Assembly (NCBI RefSeq): GCF_003432115.1
Contig: NZ_QWDC01000001.1
Span: forward strand, 1,054,001 to 1,118,000
Direction: 5' to 3'
Source: Mucilaginibacter conchicola
Lineage (GTDB): Bacteria; Bacteroidota; Bacteroidia; Sphingobacteriales; Sphingobacteriaceae
Length of the DNA stretch: 64,000 nt
Position 1 is the stretch's first letter, and each line of letters starts with the position of its first letter. Positions 27,284-36,466 of the stretch are shown here, piece after piece. The notes beneath the pieces are model-generated. The model saw only the letters and a list, made by a program, of their open reading frames with translations, did not search any database and was not told the DNA's origin. Position numbers and translations under genes: made by a program.

Positions 27284-28282
27284 ATGAAACGTAAGGCCAT
27301 TTACTTATACCCCATTACTGCTGATAACCTCCCGGTTAACGGGAACAACTATATTGGGAATTTAATTAATGAGCTGGAAAAAGAATTTGTGGTGGTTAAT
27401 AAACAACCAACCACTTTGGGCATTATTGATATCCTGAGGAAGATCCATAAAACAGATATCATCTATTTCAACTGGATAGAAGACTTGCCCGACCGCCGGT
27501 TTGCCTTGTTGCAAACCTTCCTGTTAATGGTCCTGCTGCCACTTTCGAAAATCTTGAATATAAAGGTACTCTGGTTTGTGCACGATAATTTATCGCACAC
27601 AAAAAGGGCTATCCGCCATAAAAAATTCATAGCCGGCATGATGCGCCGCCGCGCCGATTACATCGTGGCCCACACCCCAAACACCCAATATAATAACCTG
27701 GAAAAATTTTATTCATTCGATCATCCTATCGAACAGTTTAATCCCATCGCCCCGGAATTACCTTACAAATATGATCTGTTAATTTGGGGAAAAATGCTCG
27801 AATATAAAGGCATTGCCGAGTTTGTGGAGTTCCATTCAAAAAAAGGCACCAATACCGACCTGAACATTTTGATAGCAGGTGCGTTTCCTTCTAAAGAATA
27901 TTACGAAAGGGTAAACAACAGCATTACTCCTAACATGACCATTTCTAACAAGACAATACCTGAGGATGAGTTAAGATCGTTGTTTGCCAAATCAAAATAT
28001 ATATTATTTACATACAACTCACCTTCTGTTTTAAGCTCGGCTGCCTTATGTAAAACAATTGGGTGGGGAAAAGAAATGATAGGCCCTAACATAGGTTCTT
28101 TTAAAGAATTTGGCCAAAAGGGGCTTATTTATACCTATAATTCATTGGAAGACCTGGAAGTGCTTCTATCAGTACTGCAGGGTGGCTATGTAGAGATAAA
28201 GCAGGCGGAAATGAAAGTATATGCCGAGCGTACTACATGGAATTTGTTTTTAAAATTTTTAGTGAACATTTTAAAAAATTAA
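27284..28282 (+). CDS. Glycosyltransferase, GT-B fold
   Basis: A 332-residue protein, shorter than its neighbours. It has IIYFNWIEDLPDRRFALLQ in the N-terminal half, a hydrophobic stretch that may dip into the membrane (LLQTFLLMVLLPLSKILNIK, near 74-93), then VLWFVHDNLSHTKRA and IVAHTPNT. The C-terminal half has LLIWGKMLEYKGIAEFVEFH, a classical start of the donor-binding domain. It probably extends the repeat unit. Family membership is less certain than for the other three glycosyltransferases because the final E-x7-E motif is weak. Confidence 0.75.
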   Translation: MKRKAIYLYPITADNLPVNGNNYIGNLINELEKEFVVVNKQPTTLGIIDILRKIHKTDIIYFNWIEDLPDRRFALLQTFLLMVLLPLSKILNIKVLWFVHDNLSHTKRAIRHKKFIAGMMRRRADYIVAHTPNTQYNNLEKFYSFDHPIEQFNPIAPELPYKYDLLIWGKMLEYKGIAEFVEFHSKKGTNTDLNILIAGAFPSKEYYERVNNSITPNMTISNKTIPEDELRSLFAKSKYILFTYNSPSVLSSAALCKTIGWGKEMIGPNIGSFKEFGQKGLIYTYNSLEDLEVLLSVLQGGYVEIKQAEMKVYAERTTWNLFLKFLVNILKN

Positions 28283-28321
28283 TAGTCGGTCGCTTGGTAA
28301 AAAAGGCCGTAAGGAATTTAC

Positions 28322-29512
28322 ATGAAGGTAGTTATCCTCGGAAATGATTTGAAAGCCTATTGGAAAGGCAGAATAGGTTATTTATATGCATTTTTTGCAG
28401 CTAATAATATTGAATTGTTTGCAATCGAAATATTCGGGCAAGGCTCTCCGTATGCTTTCGATAAGGCAAACGAAAAGGATAATTACTGGAAACTTATTTT
28501 TCCAGACCGCCGCTCAGACCAACTTACTAAAAAACAGATCACCAAAGGTGTGTTTCATCACCTCGATAAGTTAAAACCAGACGTTATCATATCGTCATCA
28601 ATTGTGTTTTATGCGGGTGCACTTGGCCTTAGATGGGCAAAGAAAAACAACAAGAAGTTTATTATGTTCGATGATATGAAGGTTGTCCAGGTGAAACGGA
28701 ATTTTCTGGTGCAGTCTGTTAAAAACTTGATCACCAGCCAGGTTGATGGTTTTTGGTTCCCGACAGAAAAATACTATGCAGATTATTGTTATTATCACAA
28801 TAAGGACATCGAATTTATTTATGGACTTAATTGTGTAGACAACCAAAAATTTAAAACTAAGGGACAGAAAAAACTAAACCACAATACTTTAATATGCGTT
28901 GCAAGACTTGTTCCGGTTAAGAACCTCGAACGCCTTTTGATGGCTTGGCAACTTGTTGAAGAAAAACATCCGCATTATTTATTAAAGATCATAGGTGACG
29001 GACCTTTGTTAGATAACCTGACCACGTTAAAACAAAGCCTGCAGCTTAAAAACGTGGAATTTTTAGGCGCGGTAGATAACAGTGCCGTAATTGAGCATTA
29101 TTTTAATGCTGATGCATTGGTGTTGCCCAGCCTTACAGAGAGCTGGGGCCTGGTTGTAAATGAAGCTATGTCTGCTTCCCTGCCGGTGATATTAAGCGAT
29201 ACTGTTAATGCAGCTGAAAGCCTTTTAGAAGAAGGCGGGAACGGCTTTAGTTTTGACCCTCTGGACGTTTCAAAAATAGCCGGTTCTATACAACGGTTCG
29301 TCCATCTTGATGAAGATGAAAAAGCGCGAATGTCAGATAGGTCGCTTCAGATAATTGAGGAAATGAGCTACAAACAAATGGGCGACCAATTGCTGGATGG
29401 GATCATAAAAGTAAAATCAAAACCCGGAAAATCAAGCCTGTTATCATCAATGGTTATCAACTATTGGGCAGGTGGTAATAATATAGCAGGATGGGATACT
29501 CTTAAAACGTAA
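28322..29512 (+). CDS. Family 4 glycosyltransferase
   Basis: A 396-residue GT-B enzyme with textbook C-terminal motifs: LICVARLVPVKNLERLLMAW (start of the donor domain), LKIIGDGPLLDNL, and VLPSLTESWGLVVNEAMSAS with the E-x7-E pair (near 262-281). The N-terminal half (MKVVILGNDLKAYWKGRIGY) lacks a signal peptide. It would add a sugar to the lipid-linked repeat on the cytoplasmic side. It is followed 22 bases later by the acetyltransferase gene. Confidence 0.9.
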   Translation: MKVVILGNDLKAYWKGRIGYLYAFFAANNIELFAIEIFGQGSPYAFDKANEKDNYWKLIFPDRRSDQLTKKQITKGVFHHLDKLKPDVIISSSIVFYAGALGLRWAKKNNKKFIMFDDMKVVQVKRNFLVQSVKNLITSQVDGFWFPTEKYYADYCYYHNKDIEFIYGLNCVDNQKFKTKGQKKLNHNTLICVARLVPVKNLERLLMAWQLVEEKHPHYLLKIIGDGPLLDNLTTLKQSLQLKNVEFLGAVDNSAVIEHYFNADALVLPSLTESWGLVVNEAMSASLPVILSDTVNAAESLLEEGGNGFSFDPLDVSKIAGSIQRFVHLDEDEKARMSDRSLQIIEEMSYKQMGDQLLDGIIKVKSKPGKSSLLSSMVINYWAGGNNIAGWDTLKT

Positions 29513-29530
29513 ACACAAATAATAAACAAA

Positions 29531-29538
29531 GGAGGTGA
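29531..29538 (+). promoter_or_regulatory. Strong Shine-Dalgarno site
   Basis: GGAGGTGA, preceded by AAA, is an almost full complement of the 16S 3' end, unusual because most genes in this window have A-rich leaders without a Shine-Dalgarno sequence. It decides the start of the acetyltransferase gene: spacing fits the ATG at 29544, rather than the GTG at 29535 that lies inside the site. Confidence 0.7.
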
Positions 29539-29543
29539 AGATG

Positions 29544-30230
29544 ATGAGTGAAATTAAAAGTGCGTTAAAAAAAAATGAAACGGTTGTAAAATTAGTAAGG
29601 CTCTTTAACAAACTCCTGAATGACAGGATAAGTAAAAATATTTCCGGAAAAAACAACAAAGTATTGTTTTCTCCGCTAAGCGGTGTGATCAAATGCCATA
29701 TAACCATTAATGGTAACAACAATGAGATTCTTGTTGAAAAAGGAGTTACGTTAAATAACTTGAAAATTTTTATTGAAGGAAACAATTGCCTTATACATTT
29801 ACGTAAAAATGTACAGTTTAAGGATGGAGGCACGCTTTGGGTAGAAGATAATCATGGTAAGATATCTATTGGAGATGATACCGTGATACACCATGCCGAG
29901 TTGGCGGTAACTGAAAATAATTCCAAGATCACGATAGGCTCCGGTTGTCTTTTCGCTTACGGGATAGACATCAGGTGCGGCGACTCGCACTCCATTATTG
30001 ACCTTGGCAACAAAGAAAGGATAAACCATGCAAAAGATGTAGTAATTGGAAACAAGGTTTGGATGGCCGCCCATACTACCGTGCTTAAGGGCGTAACCAT
30101 ACTCGATAATTGTGTTGTAGCAACAAAAGCGATAGTCACAAGGTCGCCCGGGCTAAGCAACGTTATACTTGGGGGCATACCCGCGAAGGTTATCAAAAAA
30201 AACATTAGCTGGGCCCATGAGCGGATGTAG
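29544..30230 (+). CDS. Left-handed beta-helix O-acetyltransferase (WcaF/LacA-like)
   Basis: A protein of about 228 residues from the ATG at 29544. The body is hexapeptide repeats (for example IEGNNCLIHLRKNVQF, ISIGDDTVIHHAEL, ITIGSGCLFAYGID). The end is the acyl-CoA-binding region (VVIGNKVWMAAHTTVLKGV, IVTRSPG, ILGGIPAKVIKKNISW). Such enzymes acetylate sugars of exopolysaccharides with acetyl-CoA. It could also transfer another acyl group. The position at the end of the glycosyltransferase run suggests decoration of the repeat unit. Confidence 0.88.
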   Translation: MSEIKSALKKNETVVKLVRLFNKLLNDRISKNISGKNNKVLFSPLSGVIKCHITINGNNNEILVEKGVTLNNLKIFIEGNNCLIHLRKNVQFKDGGTLWVEDNHGKISIGDDTVIHHAELAVTENNSKITIGSGCLFAYGIDIRCGDSHSIIDLGNKERINHAKDVVIGNKVWMAAHTTVLKGVTILDNCVVATKAIVTRSPGLSNVILGGIPAKVIKKNISWAHERM

Positions 30231-30340
30231 GTAATATTTCAACAATAAATAAATACTAACTTGTAAGTGCATTGTATTTGCAGGTTCAAAATTGCGAATT
30301 TGTCTCTTTTGAAGTGCGGATGAGACATTGCCCCCCGGTT

Positions 30341-32365
30341 ATGAAAAAGATTATAGGTATAGCCATTTTTTTCTTGTGTATAGTTAAAGCATACGGCACT
30401 ACCTATTACGTAGACTCTAAAGGAAACGACAATAACAGCGGAAAAAGCCCTGATAAGGCCTGGGCTACATTAAAAAAAGCAAATGAAGCTGTTTTAATGC
30501 CCGGCGATAAGGTTCTTTTTATCAAAGGCGCGTCATGGTACGGTACAATTATTCCTAATAGATCTTCCTACAGCACAAGTTCAAATCCGGTTACCTGGAG
30601 TTCATATGGCACAGGGGCCAACCCTTTGATATCTGGTTTTATAAAGGCTTCCGGCTGGGTTAATAAAGGTGGCGGGATATGGAGCTTTACCAGCCCTGCT
30701 CTAACTAAAATGCCAGGTATCCTTACTATAAACGGAAAGGTAGAACACTTGGGAAGGTTTCCCAAAAATACTTTTAATACATACAGTTCCCACACCCAAA
30801 AATCATCAATCACTGATGCCAAATTTACGGGGGGCAAAAGTTTTGTTGGTGGCGAAATTGTGATACGCACTGCGCATTTTGTATGGTCAAAGGGTAATAT
30901 TATATCTCAGGCAGGCGGTCATTTCAACTACCAAAGCGATAGTGATTATGAACCGGTTAACGGCTATACTTACTTTATTCAAAACCACGTTAATTGCCTG
31001 TCGCAATTTGGAGACTGGTGTTATGATAAGGCAACAAAAACCGTAAGTGTGTTTTTTGGCGCCGGCTCAAATCCGTCAGACTACGCTGTAAAATTAAGCA
31101 GTTTACCCACGTTGGTTAGCGTATCTTCAGAAACCCCTTGTAATAGTTTTATCGGGATAGATTTTGAGGGGGCGGATGCTGCGTTTGCAGGCACCGGAGC
31201 AGACCATACCGTAATAAGAGATTGTAATATTAAAGCAATTGGTGACAACGCCATTGATTTTGGACACTCTAATAACCTTACCATTACCGGTAATAATATT
31301 ACAGATTGCAACAACACAGCAATTGCCTGCTGGTATGGCACAAGCAACAGCACCATCAGTTCAAACACTATATACCGATCAGGCGCAGTTGCTGGTGCGG
31401 GTGAGAACGATACAGGTGGAAAGTATAACAAAGGTGCATACAGCGGTATAGTGATAAGCGACCTCGGCTTAAGCAAATCAAATAAGGTAGAATATAACCA
31501 TCTTACCAATGTTGGCTATAACGGCATACAGGTTAACGGACACAGCTACGTAGTTAACAATAATTTTGTGGATAGTGCGTGTGCTGTGTTAGATGACGGC
31601 GGTGGTATATATACCTACGTTGGCCGCGAGGCAATAGCTTATGCTGATAGGGTTATTAGCAATAATATAGTACTTAATTCAGTTGGCAGTCATTTATTTG
31701 ATTACGAGATAGCCAGCGGCATTTACCTGGACGATAATTCATCTAACATTACCGTAAGCGGTAATACCGTCGCCAATTGCAAAACGCACGGATATTATTT
31801 ACATAATTGCCACGATGTGGTTTTCAGTGATAATTTTTCATACGATAACGGATTAGCCCAGCTATTTATAGTGTATGACGACAATGTACCTTCCCTGGCC
31901 GGTAAAAGTAAACGGGTCACCATGAGTGGTAACACACTGGTTAATAAAACAAATAAACAATTAGGGATGCTGTTCCAGTCTGTTGGGTATAATAGCTCAG
32001 TAACAGATTTTCAAATGTTCGGCACTTCAACAAACGCGGTTTACGGATCACTCTCCGCAACTAAATCTATTGTTACCACAGCTATCAATTGGGCAACCAG
32101 TACAATAAGCGATCTGACTGGCTGGAAAACGATTTCCAAGACCGATCAAAACTCAACATTTTATAGCCCCACCTATATCAGTGCAAGTTTCCAGTACAAC
32201 AATAAGCTTACCGAGCAAACCATATCTCTTAATGGCATATTTAAAGATATAACAGGTAAAACTTACACAGGCAATGTAAAGATAGCGCCGTTTAAGTCCT
32301 TGCTGCTGCTATCGCAATCGCCAAACTGCGTAATAAAAAAGCCAGTGATATTATGGGATAATTGA
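30341..32365 (+). CDS. Secreted right-handed beta-helix protein
   Basis: A 674-residue protein from the ATG at 30341 (MKKIIGIAIFFLCIVKAYG signal peptide). The in-frame TTG at 30272 would place 23 implausible residues before it. The mature start TTYYVDSKGNDNNSGKSPDK and the AWATLKKANEAVLMPGDKVL segment are typical of DUF1565/pectate-lyase-like beta-helices, followed by many parallel-beta-helix turns (NNLTITGNNITDCNNTAIA, SSNITVSGNTVANCKTHGY). It may be a polysaccharide lyase, epimerase or glycan-binding protein working on the exopolysaccharide; catalytic residues cannot be assigned by eye. It is the last plus-strand gene of the locus. Confidence 0.8.
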   Translation: MKKIIGIAIFFLCIVKAYGTTYYVDSKGNDNNSGKSPDKAWATLKKANEAVLMPGDKVLFIKGASWYGTIIPNRSSYSTSSNPVTWSSYGTGANPLISGFIKASGWVNKGGGIWSFTSPALTKMPGILTINGKVEHLGRFPKNTFNTYSSHTQKSSITDAKFTGGKSFVGGEIVIRTAHFVWSKGNIISQAGGHFNYQSDSDYEPVNGYTYFIQNHVNCLSQFGDWCYDKATKTVSVFFGAGSNPSDYAVKLSSLPTLVSVSSETPCNSFIGIDFEGADAAFAGTGADHTVIRDCNIKAIGDNAIDFGHSNNLTITGNNITDCNNTAIACWYGTSNSTISSNTIYRSGAVAGAGENDTGGKYNKGAYSGIVISDLGLSKSNKVEYNHLTNVGYNGIQVNGHSYVVNNNFVDSACAVLDDGGGIYTYVGREAIAYADRVISNNIVLNSVGSHLFDYEIASGIYLDDNSSNITVSGNTVANCKTHGYYLHNCHDVVFSDNFSYDNGLAQLFIVYDDNVPSLAGKSKRVTMSGNTLVNKTNKQLGMLFQSVGYNSSVTDFQMFGTSTNAVYGSLSATKSIVTTAINWATSTISDLTGWKTISKTDQNSTFYSPTYISASFQYNNKLTEQTISLNGIFKDITGKTYTGNVKIAPFKSLLLLSQSPNCVIKKPVILWDN

Positions 32366-32408
32366 GCCCACAATATTACCGGCCTTTAAATTGCCTTTAT
32401 CCGTTTTA

Positions 32409-33191
32409 TTAACGGTTAAATATCAGATAAGCAGATGTAGCTAAAACCGACAAGATACCAATGATCAAACTTGCTCTTCTGTATCCGGCAGTTTCAATCG
32501 TGCTTACTTTCAATTTACCCGGCTTCACATACAGCAGATCGTTACTTTTCAGGTAATAATATGGCGATTCAAAAAGGTTGGCTGAAGTCATGTCAATATG
32601 ATAATATTCCCTTTTACCATTTATTTCCCTTACAAGTAATACATCACGCGCTGCTGTAACGTTCAGGTCTCCGGCCAAGCTTAGCGCCTCAGGAACGGTT
32701 AAACGCTCGCTTGTACTGCTGTAAACATTCGGCCGTGCAACGTCCCCCATAATCGTTACTTTAAAATTAAGGAACCTTACCGATGTCCTGGGTTCTTTCA
32801 GGTATTTTTTTAGGCGCTCGTTCAAACTTGCACTCAATTCATCGGTGGTCATACCGGCAACTTTTGTAAGGCCGATGATAGGCAAATTTACTTCGCCTTT
32901 GTCGTTTACAAGATAGTCATATACAGGTGTATTAACAGCATTAGTGGCGGTTTGCATGTTATTATTAAACACTAATGCCCCTTCGGGACTTAAGCTACCT
33001 ATATGAATCAATAATTCGTCTTTAGGTGCTATGGTGTGTGCAGAATAATTGGTTATTTCTTCGGTTTTATCTTTTACGCTAAGGTCCTGAAAATAAGGGA
33101 TCTTCTTGTACGATGCGCAAGATGATAATATTACCGGGCCTAAAAAGGCCAATAATATAAACTTGTTAAAACTTTTAATTTTTTTGAGCAT
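32409..33191 (-). CDS. Wza-like polysaccharide export lipoprotein
   Basis: A 260-residue outer-membrane export protein with lipoprotein signal (LLAFLGPVILSSCASYKKIP, Cys near 26). It then has the poly_export/SLBB layout (HTIAPKDELLIHIGSLSPEG, YLVNDKGEVNLPIIGLTKVA, VTIMGDVARPNVYSSTSERL) and a C-terminal membrane helix (ASLIIGILSVLATSAYLIF), as in Bacteroidota Wza homologues. It forms the outer-membrane conduit for the Wzc-controlled polymer. It is transcribed convergently with the plus-strand genes and away from gmd by 47 bases, in the same direction as gmd. Confidence 0.92.
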   Translation of the reverse strand: MLKKIKSFNKFILLAFLGPVILSSCASYKKIPYFQDLSVKDKTEEITNYSAHTIAPKDELLIHIGSLSPEGALVFNNNMQTATNAVNTPVYDYLVNDKGEVNLPIIGLTKVAGMTTDELSASLNERLKKYLKEPRTSVRFLNFKVTIMGDVARPNVYSSTSERLTVPEALSLAGDLNVTAARDVLLVREINGKREYYHIDMTSANLFESPYYYLKSNDLLYVKPGKLKVSTIETAGYRRASLIIGILSVLATSAYLIFNR

Positions 33192-33238
33192 GCTGTTTTT
33201 TATAGGGTGATGAATAAAATAATTTTAACTATAACGAG

Positions 33239-34363
33239 CTATTCAAATTGATTTCTTATTAAGTAGCCAGAGTCTTTCAATACTTTTTCACGGCGGAAAA
33301 GTTCAAGGTCAGCCGCTACCATTTCACTTACCAGGCCTTGCAAATCATATTTAGGTTTCCAGCCAAGTTTGGTTTGTGATTTTGTTGGATCGCCTATTAA
33401 AAGGTCTACTTCCGTTGGTCTGAAATATTTCGGATCTACGGCAACAACTTCAGTTCCTGGTTCTAACTGGTAATCCGGATTGTTGCATTCCGTCACAACC
33501 CCCTTCTCATCAGCACCCTCGCCCTCAAACTTTACTATTATTCCTAATTCGGCGAATGCCAAGCGCACAAATTCACGCACACGGGTAGTTACGCCTGTTG
33601 CAATTACAAAATCTTCAGGTGTATCCTGCTGCAGTATAAGGTACATCGCTTCCACGTAATCTTTTGCGTGGCCCCAGTCTCTTTGCGCATCAAGGTTTCC
33701 CAGGAAAAGTTTATTCTGTAGCCCTAAAGCAATTTTGGCCGCCGCCCTGGTAATTTTGCGGGTTACAAAAGTTTCGCCACGTAAAGGGCTTTCATGGTTA
33801 AACAAAATACCGTTGCAGGCGAAAATTCCATATGCTTCACGGTAGTTTACAGTTATCCAATAAGCATACATTTTTGCCACTGCGTATGGCGATCTTGGGT
33901 AAAAAGGGGTGGATTCTGATTGGGGTACAGCTTGTACCAAACCATATAGCTCAGAAGTTGAGGCCTGATAAATTTTAGTTTTCTTAGTTAATCCTAATAT
34001 ACGAATGGCTTCAAGTAACCTTAGGGTACCTATCCCATCGGCGTTGGCTGTGTATTCGGGCGTATCAAAACTTACCTTAACATGAGACATTGCCCCCAAA
34101 TTGTAAATTTCATCAGGTTGTACCTGTTGAATTATTCTGATAAGGTTAGTAGAATCAGACAGGTCACCATAATGGAGAATAAAACGTTGGTCATCATCAT
34201 GCGGGTCCTGGTATAAATGATCTATCCTATCGGTGTTGAATAATGAGCTACGTCTTTTAATACCGTGCACTATATAGTTTTTGGCTAACAGTAAATCAGC
34301 TAAGTATGCACCATCTTGCCCGGTGATACCCGTTATTAATGCTACTTTTTGTGGTTTTATCAT
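33239..34363 (-). CDS. gmd: GDP-mannose 4,6-dehydratase
   Basis: Converts GDP-D-mannose to GDP-4-keto-6-deoxy-mannose, the precursor of GDP-fucose, GDP-rhamnose or perosamine. The 374-residue protein has the NADP motif [15 protein letters not shown] near 9-23, the SDR catalytic [10 protein letters not shown] and [15 protein letters not shown] (Tyr-x-x-x-Lys), and the GRD-like [20 protein letters not shown]. No GDP-fucose synthase or GDP-rhamnose reductase gene follows, so the next step must be encoded elsewhere. It is cytoplasmic. Confidence 0.95.
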   Translation of the reverse strand: MIKPQKVALITGITGQDGAYLADLLLAKNYIVHGIKRRSSLFNTDRIDHLYQDPHDDDQRFILHYGDLSDSTNLIRIIQQVQPDEIYNLGAMSHVKVSFDTPEYTANADGIGTLRLLEAIRILGLTKKTKIYQASTSELYGLVQAVPQSESTPFYPRSPYAVAKMYAYWITVNYREAYGIFACNGILFNHESPLRGETFVTRKITRAAAKIALGLQNKLFLGNLDAQRDWGHAKDYVEAMYLILQQDTPEDFVIATGVTTRVREFVRLAFAELGIIVKFEGEGADEKGVVTECNNPDYQLEPGTEVVAVDPKYFRPTEVDLLIGDPTKSQTKLGWKPKYDLQGLVSEMVAADLELFRREKVLKDSGYLIRNQFE

Positions 34364-34461
34364 ATATTGTAGGCTGTTTTTCAGTAATTATAGTTTGATG
34401 AATTATTTATGGATCAATGTTCGTGTTAAACCTAAAATTCTAATTCTACAATGTTTTAGCA

Positions 34462-34851
34462 TCATAGTGAGGTTAGTATTTCCTCTATTTTTTCCGATGA
34501 AATAGGTTTTATTATGTAATTAGATATGAAAGGATAACTCAAGGCTTTCCTCATATTATTAGGGTCGATTGATGAAGAAACAACATAAATTTTGATGGTC
34601 TTGTAAATTATTTTATGCAGGTCGTTGTAAAGCTTCATAAAGTCCCATCCGCTAAAAACCGGCATATTTAAATCAACAAATATGAAGTCGGGCAGCTTTA
34701 ATGGATCGTTATAATTATTCCTTAAAAAATCAATTACCGACATCACATCCCAACTGTAGGTTACCGTTGTAGACGAGGTATGCCTGTTCATCAGTTTTTT
34801 TATTATAAAATGAAAGAACGGGTCGTCATCAATGATTACTAAATTCTGCAC
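34462..34851 (-). CDS. Single-domain response regulator
   Basis: A 129-residue receiver domain: LVIIDDDPFFHFIIKKL with the acidic pocket, phospho-Asp in FIFVDLNMPVFSGWDFM near 58, VVSSSIDPNN for the Ser, and the Lys in NYIIKPISSEK near 116. It has no output domain. It lies between gmd and the initiating transferase on the same strand. It resembles Rcp/CheY-like receivers from Bacteroidota polysaccharide loci and could signal to a kinase or enzyme by contact; the partner is unknown. Confidence 0.88.
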   Translation of the reverse strand: MQNLVIIDDDPFFHFIIKKLMNRHTSSTTVTYSWDVMSVIDFLRNNYNDPLKLPDFIFVDLNMPVFSGWDFMKLYNDLHKIIYKTIKIYVVSSSIDPNNMRKALSYPFISNYIIKPISSEKIEEILTSL

Positions 34852-34891
34852 ATGGTAAATGTTAGAGGTTTAAAAAATAAAAGAGGTTTGG

Positions 34892-36280
34892 TTAGTACGC
34901 ATTCGCATCCCCTTTAATCGTATTTACAAAAGTTTTGTAAACAATGAATATGTCTTTTAAAATAGACCAGTTTTCTATATACCAAATGTCATGTTCAATC
35001 CTTTTGGTCATTTGCACGTTCTCTTTTGTTTCGCCCCGGTAACCGTTTACTTGTGCCCAACCTGTGATGCCCGGCTTAAAAAACAACCTGGACATATACC
35101 GTTCTACAACCAACCGGTATTGCCCGGTGTGCGACAGCATATGCGGCCGCGGGCCCACTATGCTCATATTGCCTATCAGCACATTAAAAAACTGAGGTAG
35201 TTCGTCAACACTGGTTCTTCTCATGAATTGCCCCAACTTGGTAATACGTTTATCGTTTTTTGATGCCTGCACATGATTTGAATCACGGTTTACCGCCATG
35301 CTTCTGAATTTATAGCACCAAAAGGGCTTATTATTTTTGCCAGACCGGAGCTGCTTGAAAAAAACCGGCCCGCGCGATTCAGCCTTGATCATAATAGCCA
35401 GGATAGGCGTAAGCCAGGATAGCAGTAAGATGATAACCATTAAACTAAACCCAATGTCAAATAAACGCTTAATAATACGATCATTAATAGAGTATGTAGG
35501 CTCGGGGCCGGCGGTTAGTATAGGAACACCGTTACAGAAGCGGTTTAAGCTGTACTGCAGCTCTTCAATTTGCTCCATCTCGGCTATCGTCGCTATAAAG
35601 CGCACTTTAACACATCTTTCTTCGGCCAGTTTAATAATTGATAAAAAATCAGCATTGTTGACCAGGGGTATCGTGGTGTATACCTCATCCAGATGCCTTT
35701 TCACGGCAAACTTTATCGTTTTTTTTATATTGGCATTTTTACCGTTTGTAATGCCCCCATTCAACTCCTTAAAATGCCCTATGAAGTTGTAGGCTACTTT
35801 ATTCTCTAAAAAATATTTAGCTACTATTTCGCTTGATTCATTATCACCTACAATAGCGATCTTACTTTTATAGAATTGCAATCCCGAAAAATGTTTCTCG
35901 ATAAAGAAAATACATAGCCTTTCAAACAACAACATCAGTCCGCCGCAAAAAAGGCTGTAAAAAACAATTTTTTCGTCCAGAAAAACTCGATTGAAAAAGC
36001 TTATGGCCAAACCAACAAAAACAACCTGGAAGCTAAAAGCAAGCAATGCCGTACTTAAAATCTTACCGTTGGTTTGAATATTAAAGGCATTATACACCCT
36101 GTTTATAAAAGCAGCCAAGAACCAGCTACTGTTTAACAGAAGGAAAAAATATAAATTGAAAGATTCTTCGCCGTAATTGCTATAATTTAAAAAACTAACC
36201 AGGCAATAAGAAAAATTTATACCTATAAAATCTAATAAGAACAATAAGAAGATAAGGATAAATGTATTCCGGGTTTCCAT
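34892..36280 (-). CDS. Undecaprenyl-phosphate sugar phosphotransferase (WcaJ-like)
   Basis: Starts the repeat unit by moving a sugar-1-phosphate (often glucose) to undecaprenyl phosphate. The product is 462 residues from the ATG at 36280; the longer frame to 36358 adds 26 unlikely residues. Four N-terminal helices (about 7-30, 43-60, 75-95, 104-125), a Rossmann-like middle (KSKIAIVGDNESSEIVAKYF), then the catalytic sugar-transferase domain: RLFDIGFSLMVIILLLSWLT, WCYKFRSMAVN, the SVDELPQFFNVLIGNMSIVG segment with the Asp-Glu dyad, and GPRPHM. Its N-terminal module is copied in the first gene of the locus. Confidence 0.92.
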   Translation of the reverse strand: METRNTFILIFLLFLLDFIGINFSYCLVSFLNYSNYGEESFNLYFFLLLNSSWFLAAFINRVYNAFNIQTNGKILSTALLAFSFQVVFVGLAISFFNRVFLDEKIVFYSLFCGGLMLLFERLCIFFIEKHFSGLQFYKSKIAIVGDNESSEIVAKYFLENKVAYNFIGHFKELNGGITNGKNANIKKTIKFAVKRHLDEVYTTIPLVNNADFLSIIKLAEERCVKVRFIATIAEMEQIEELQYSLNRFCNGVPILTAGPEPTYSINDRIIKRLFDIGFSLMVIILLLSWLTPILAIMIKAESRGPVFFKQLRSGKNNKPFWCYKFRSMAVNRDSNHVQASKNDKRITKLGQFMRRTSVDELPQFFNVLIGNMSIVGPRPHMLSHTGQYRLVVERYMSRLFFKPGITGWAQVNGYRGETKENVQMTKRIEHDIWYIENWSILKDIFIVYKTFVNTIKGDANAY

Positions 36281-36396
36281 TTTAACCAAAAGTTTAATGT
36301 AGAAAAGCACTGTACACTTACCTGCTGATCCAGGTTTAGTAAGTCTCCTCGTTTGCAACGATTTTCACTGGTACAAATCTGTTGCTAAAAATCTGG

Positions 36397-36420
36397 TAAA
36401 AAAATAGCCCTTACGGGCTA
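36397..36420 (-). terminator. Terminator after the LuxR-type regulator gene
   Basis: On the minus strand, a TAGCCCGTAAGGGCTA hairpin is followed by a run of Ts, 47 bases past the stop of the response regulator gene at 36467. It separates that gene from the initiating transferase gene. Confidence 0.75.
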
Positions 36421-36466
36421 TAACAATACTATCGCATTGTAAATGTGATATTTAAATTAAAATTGG

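Noticed and set aside
30272..30340. TTG start extending the beta-helix protein by 23 residues
   Set aside because: It would bury the signal peptide behind an implausible Cys-containing lead; the ATG at 30341 gives a clean signal peptide.
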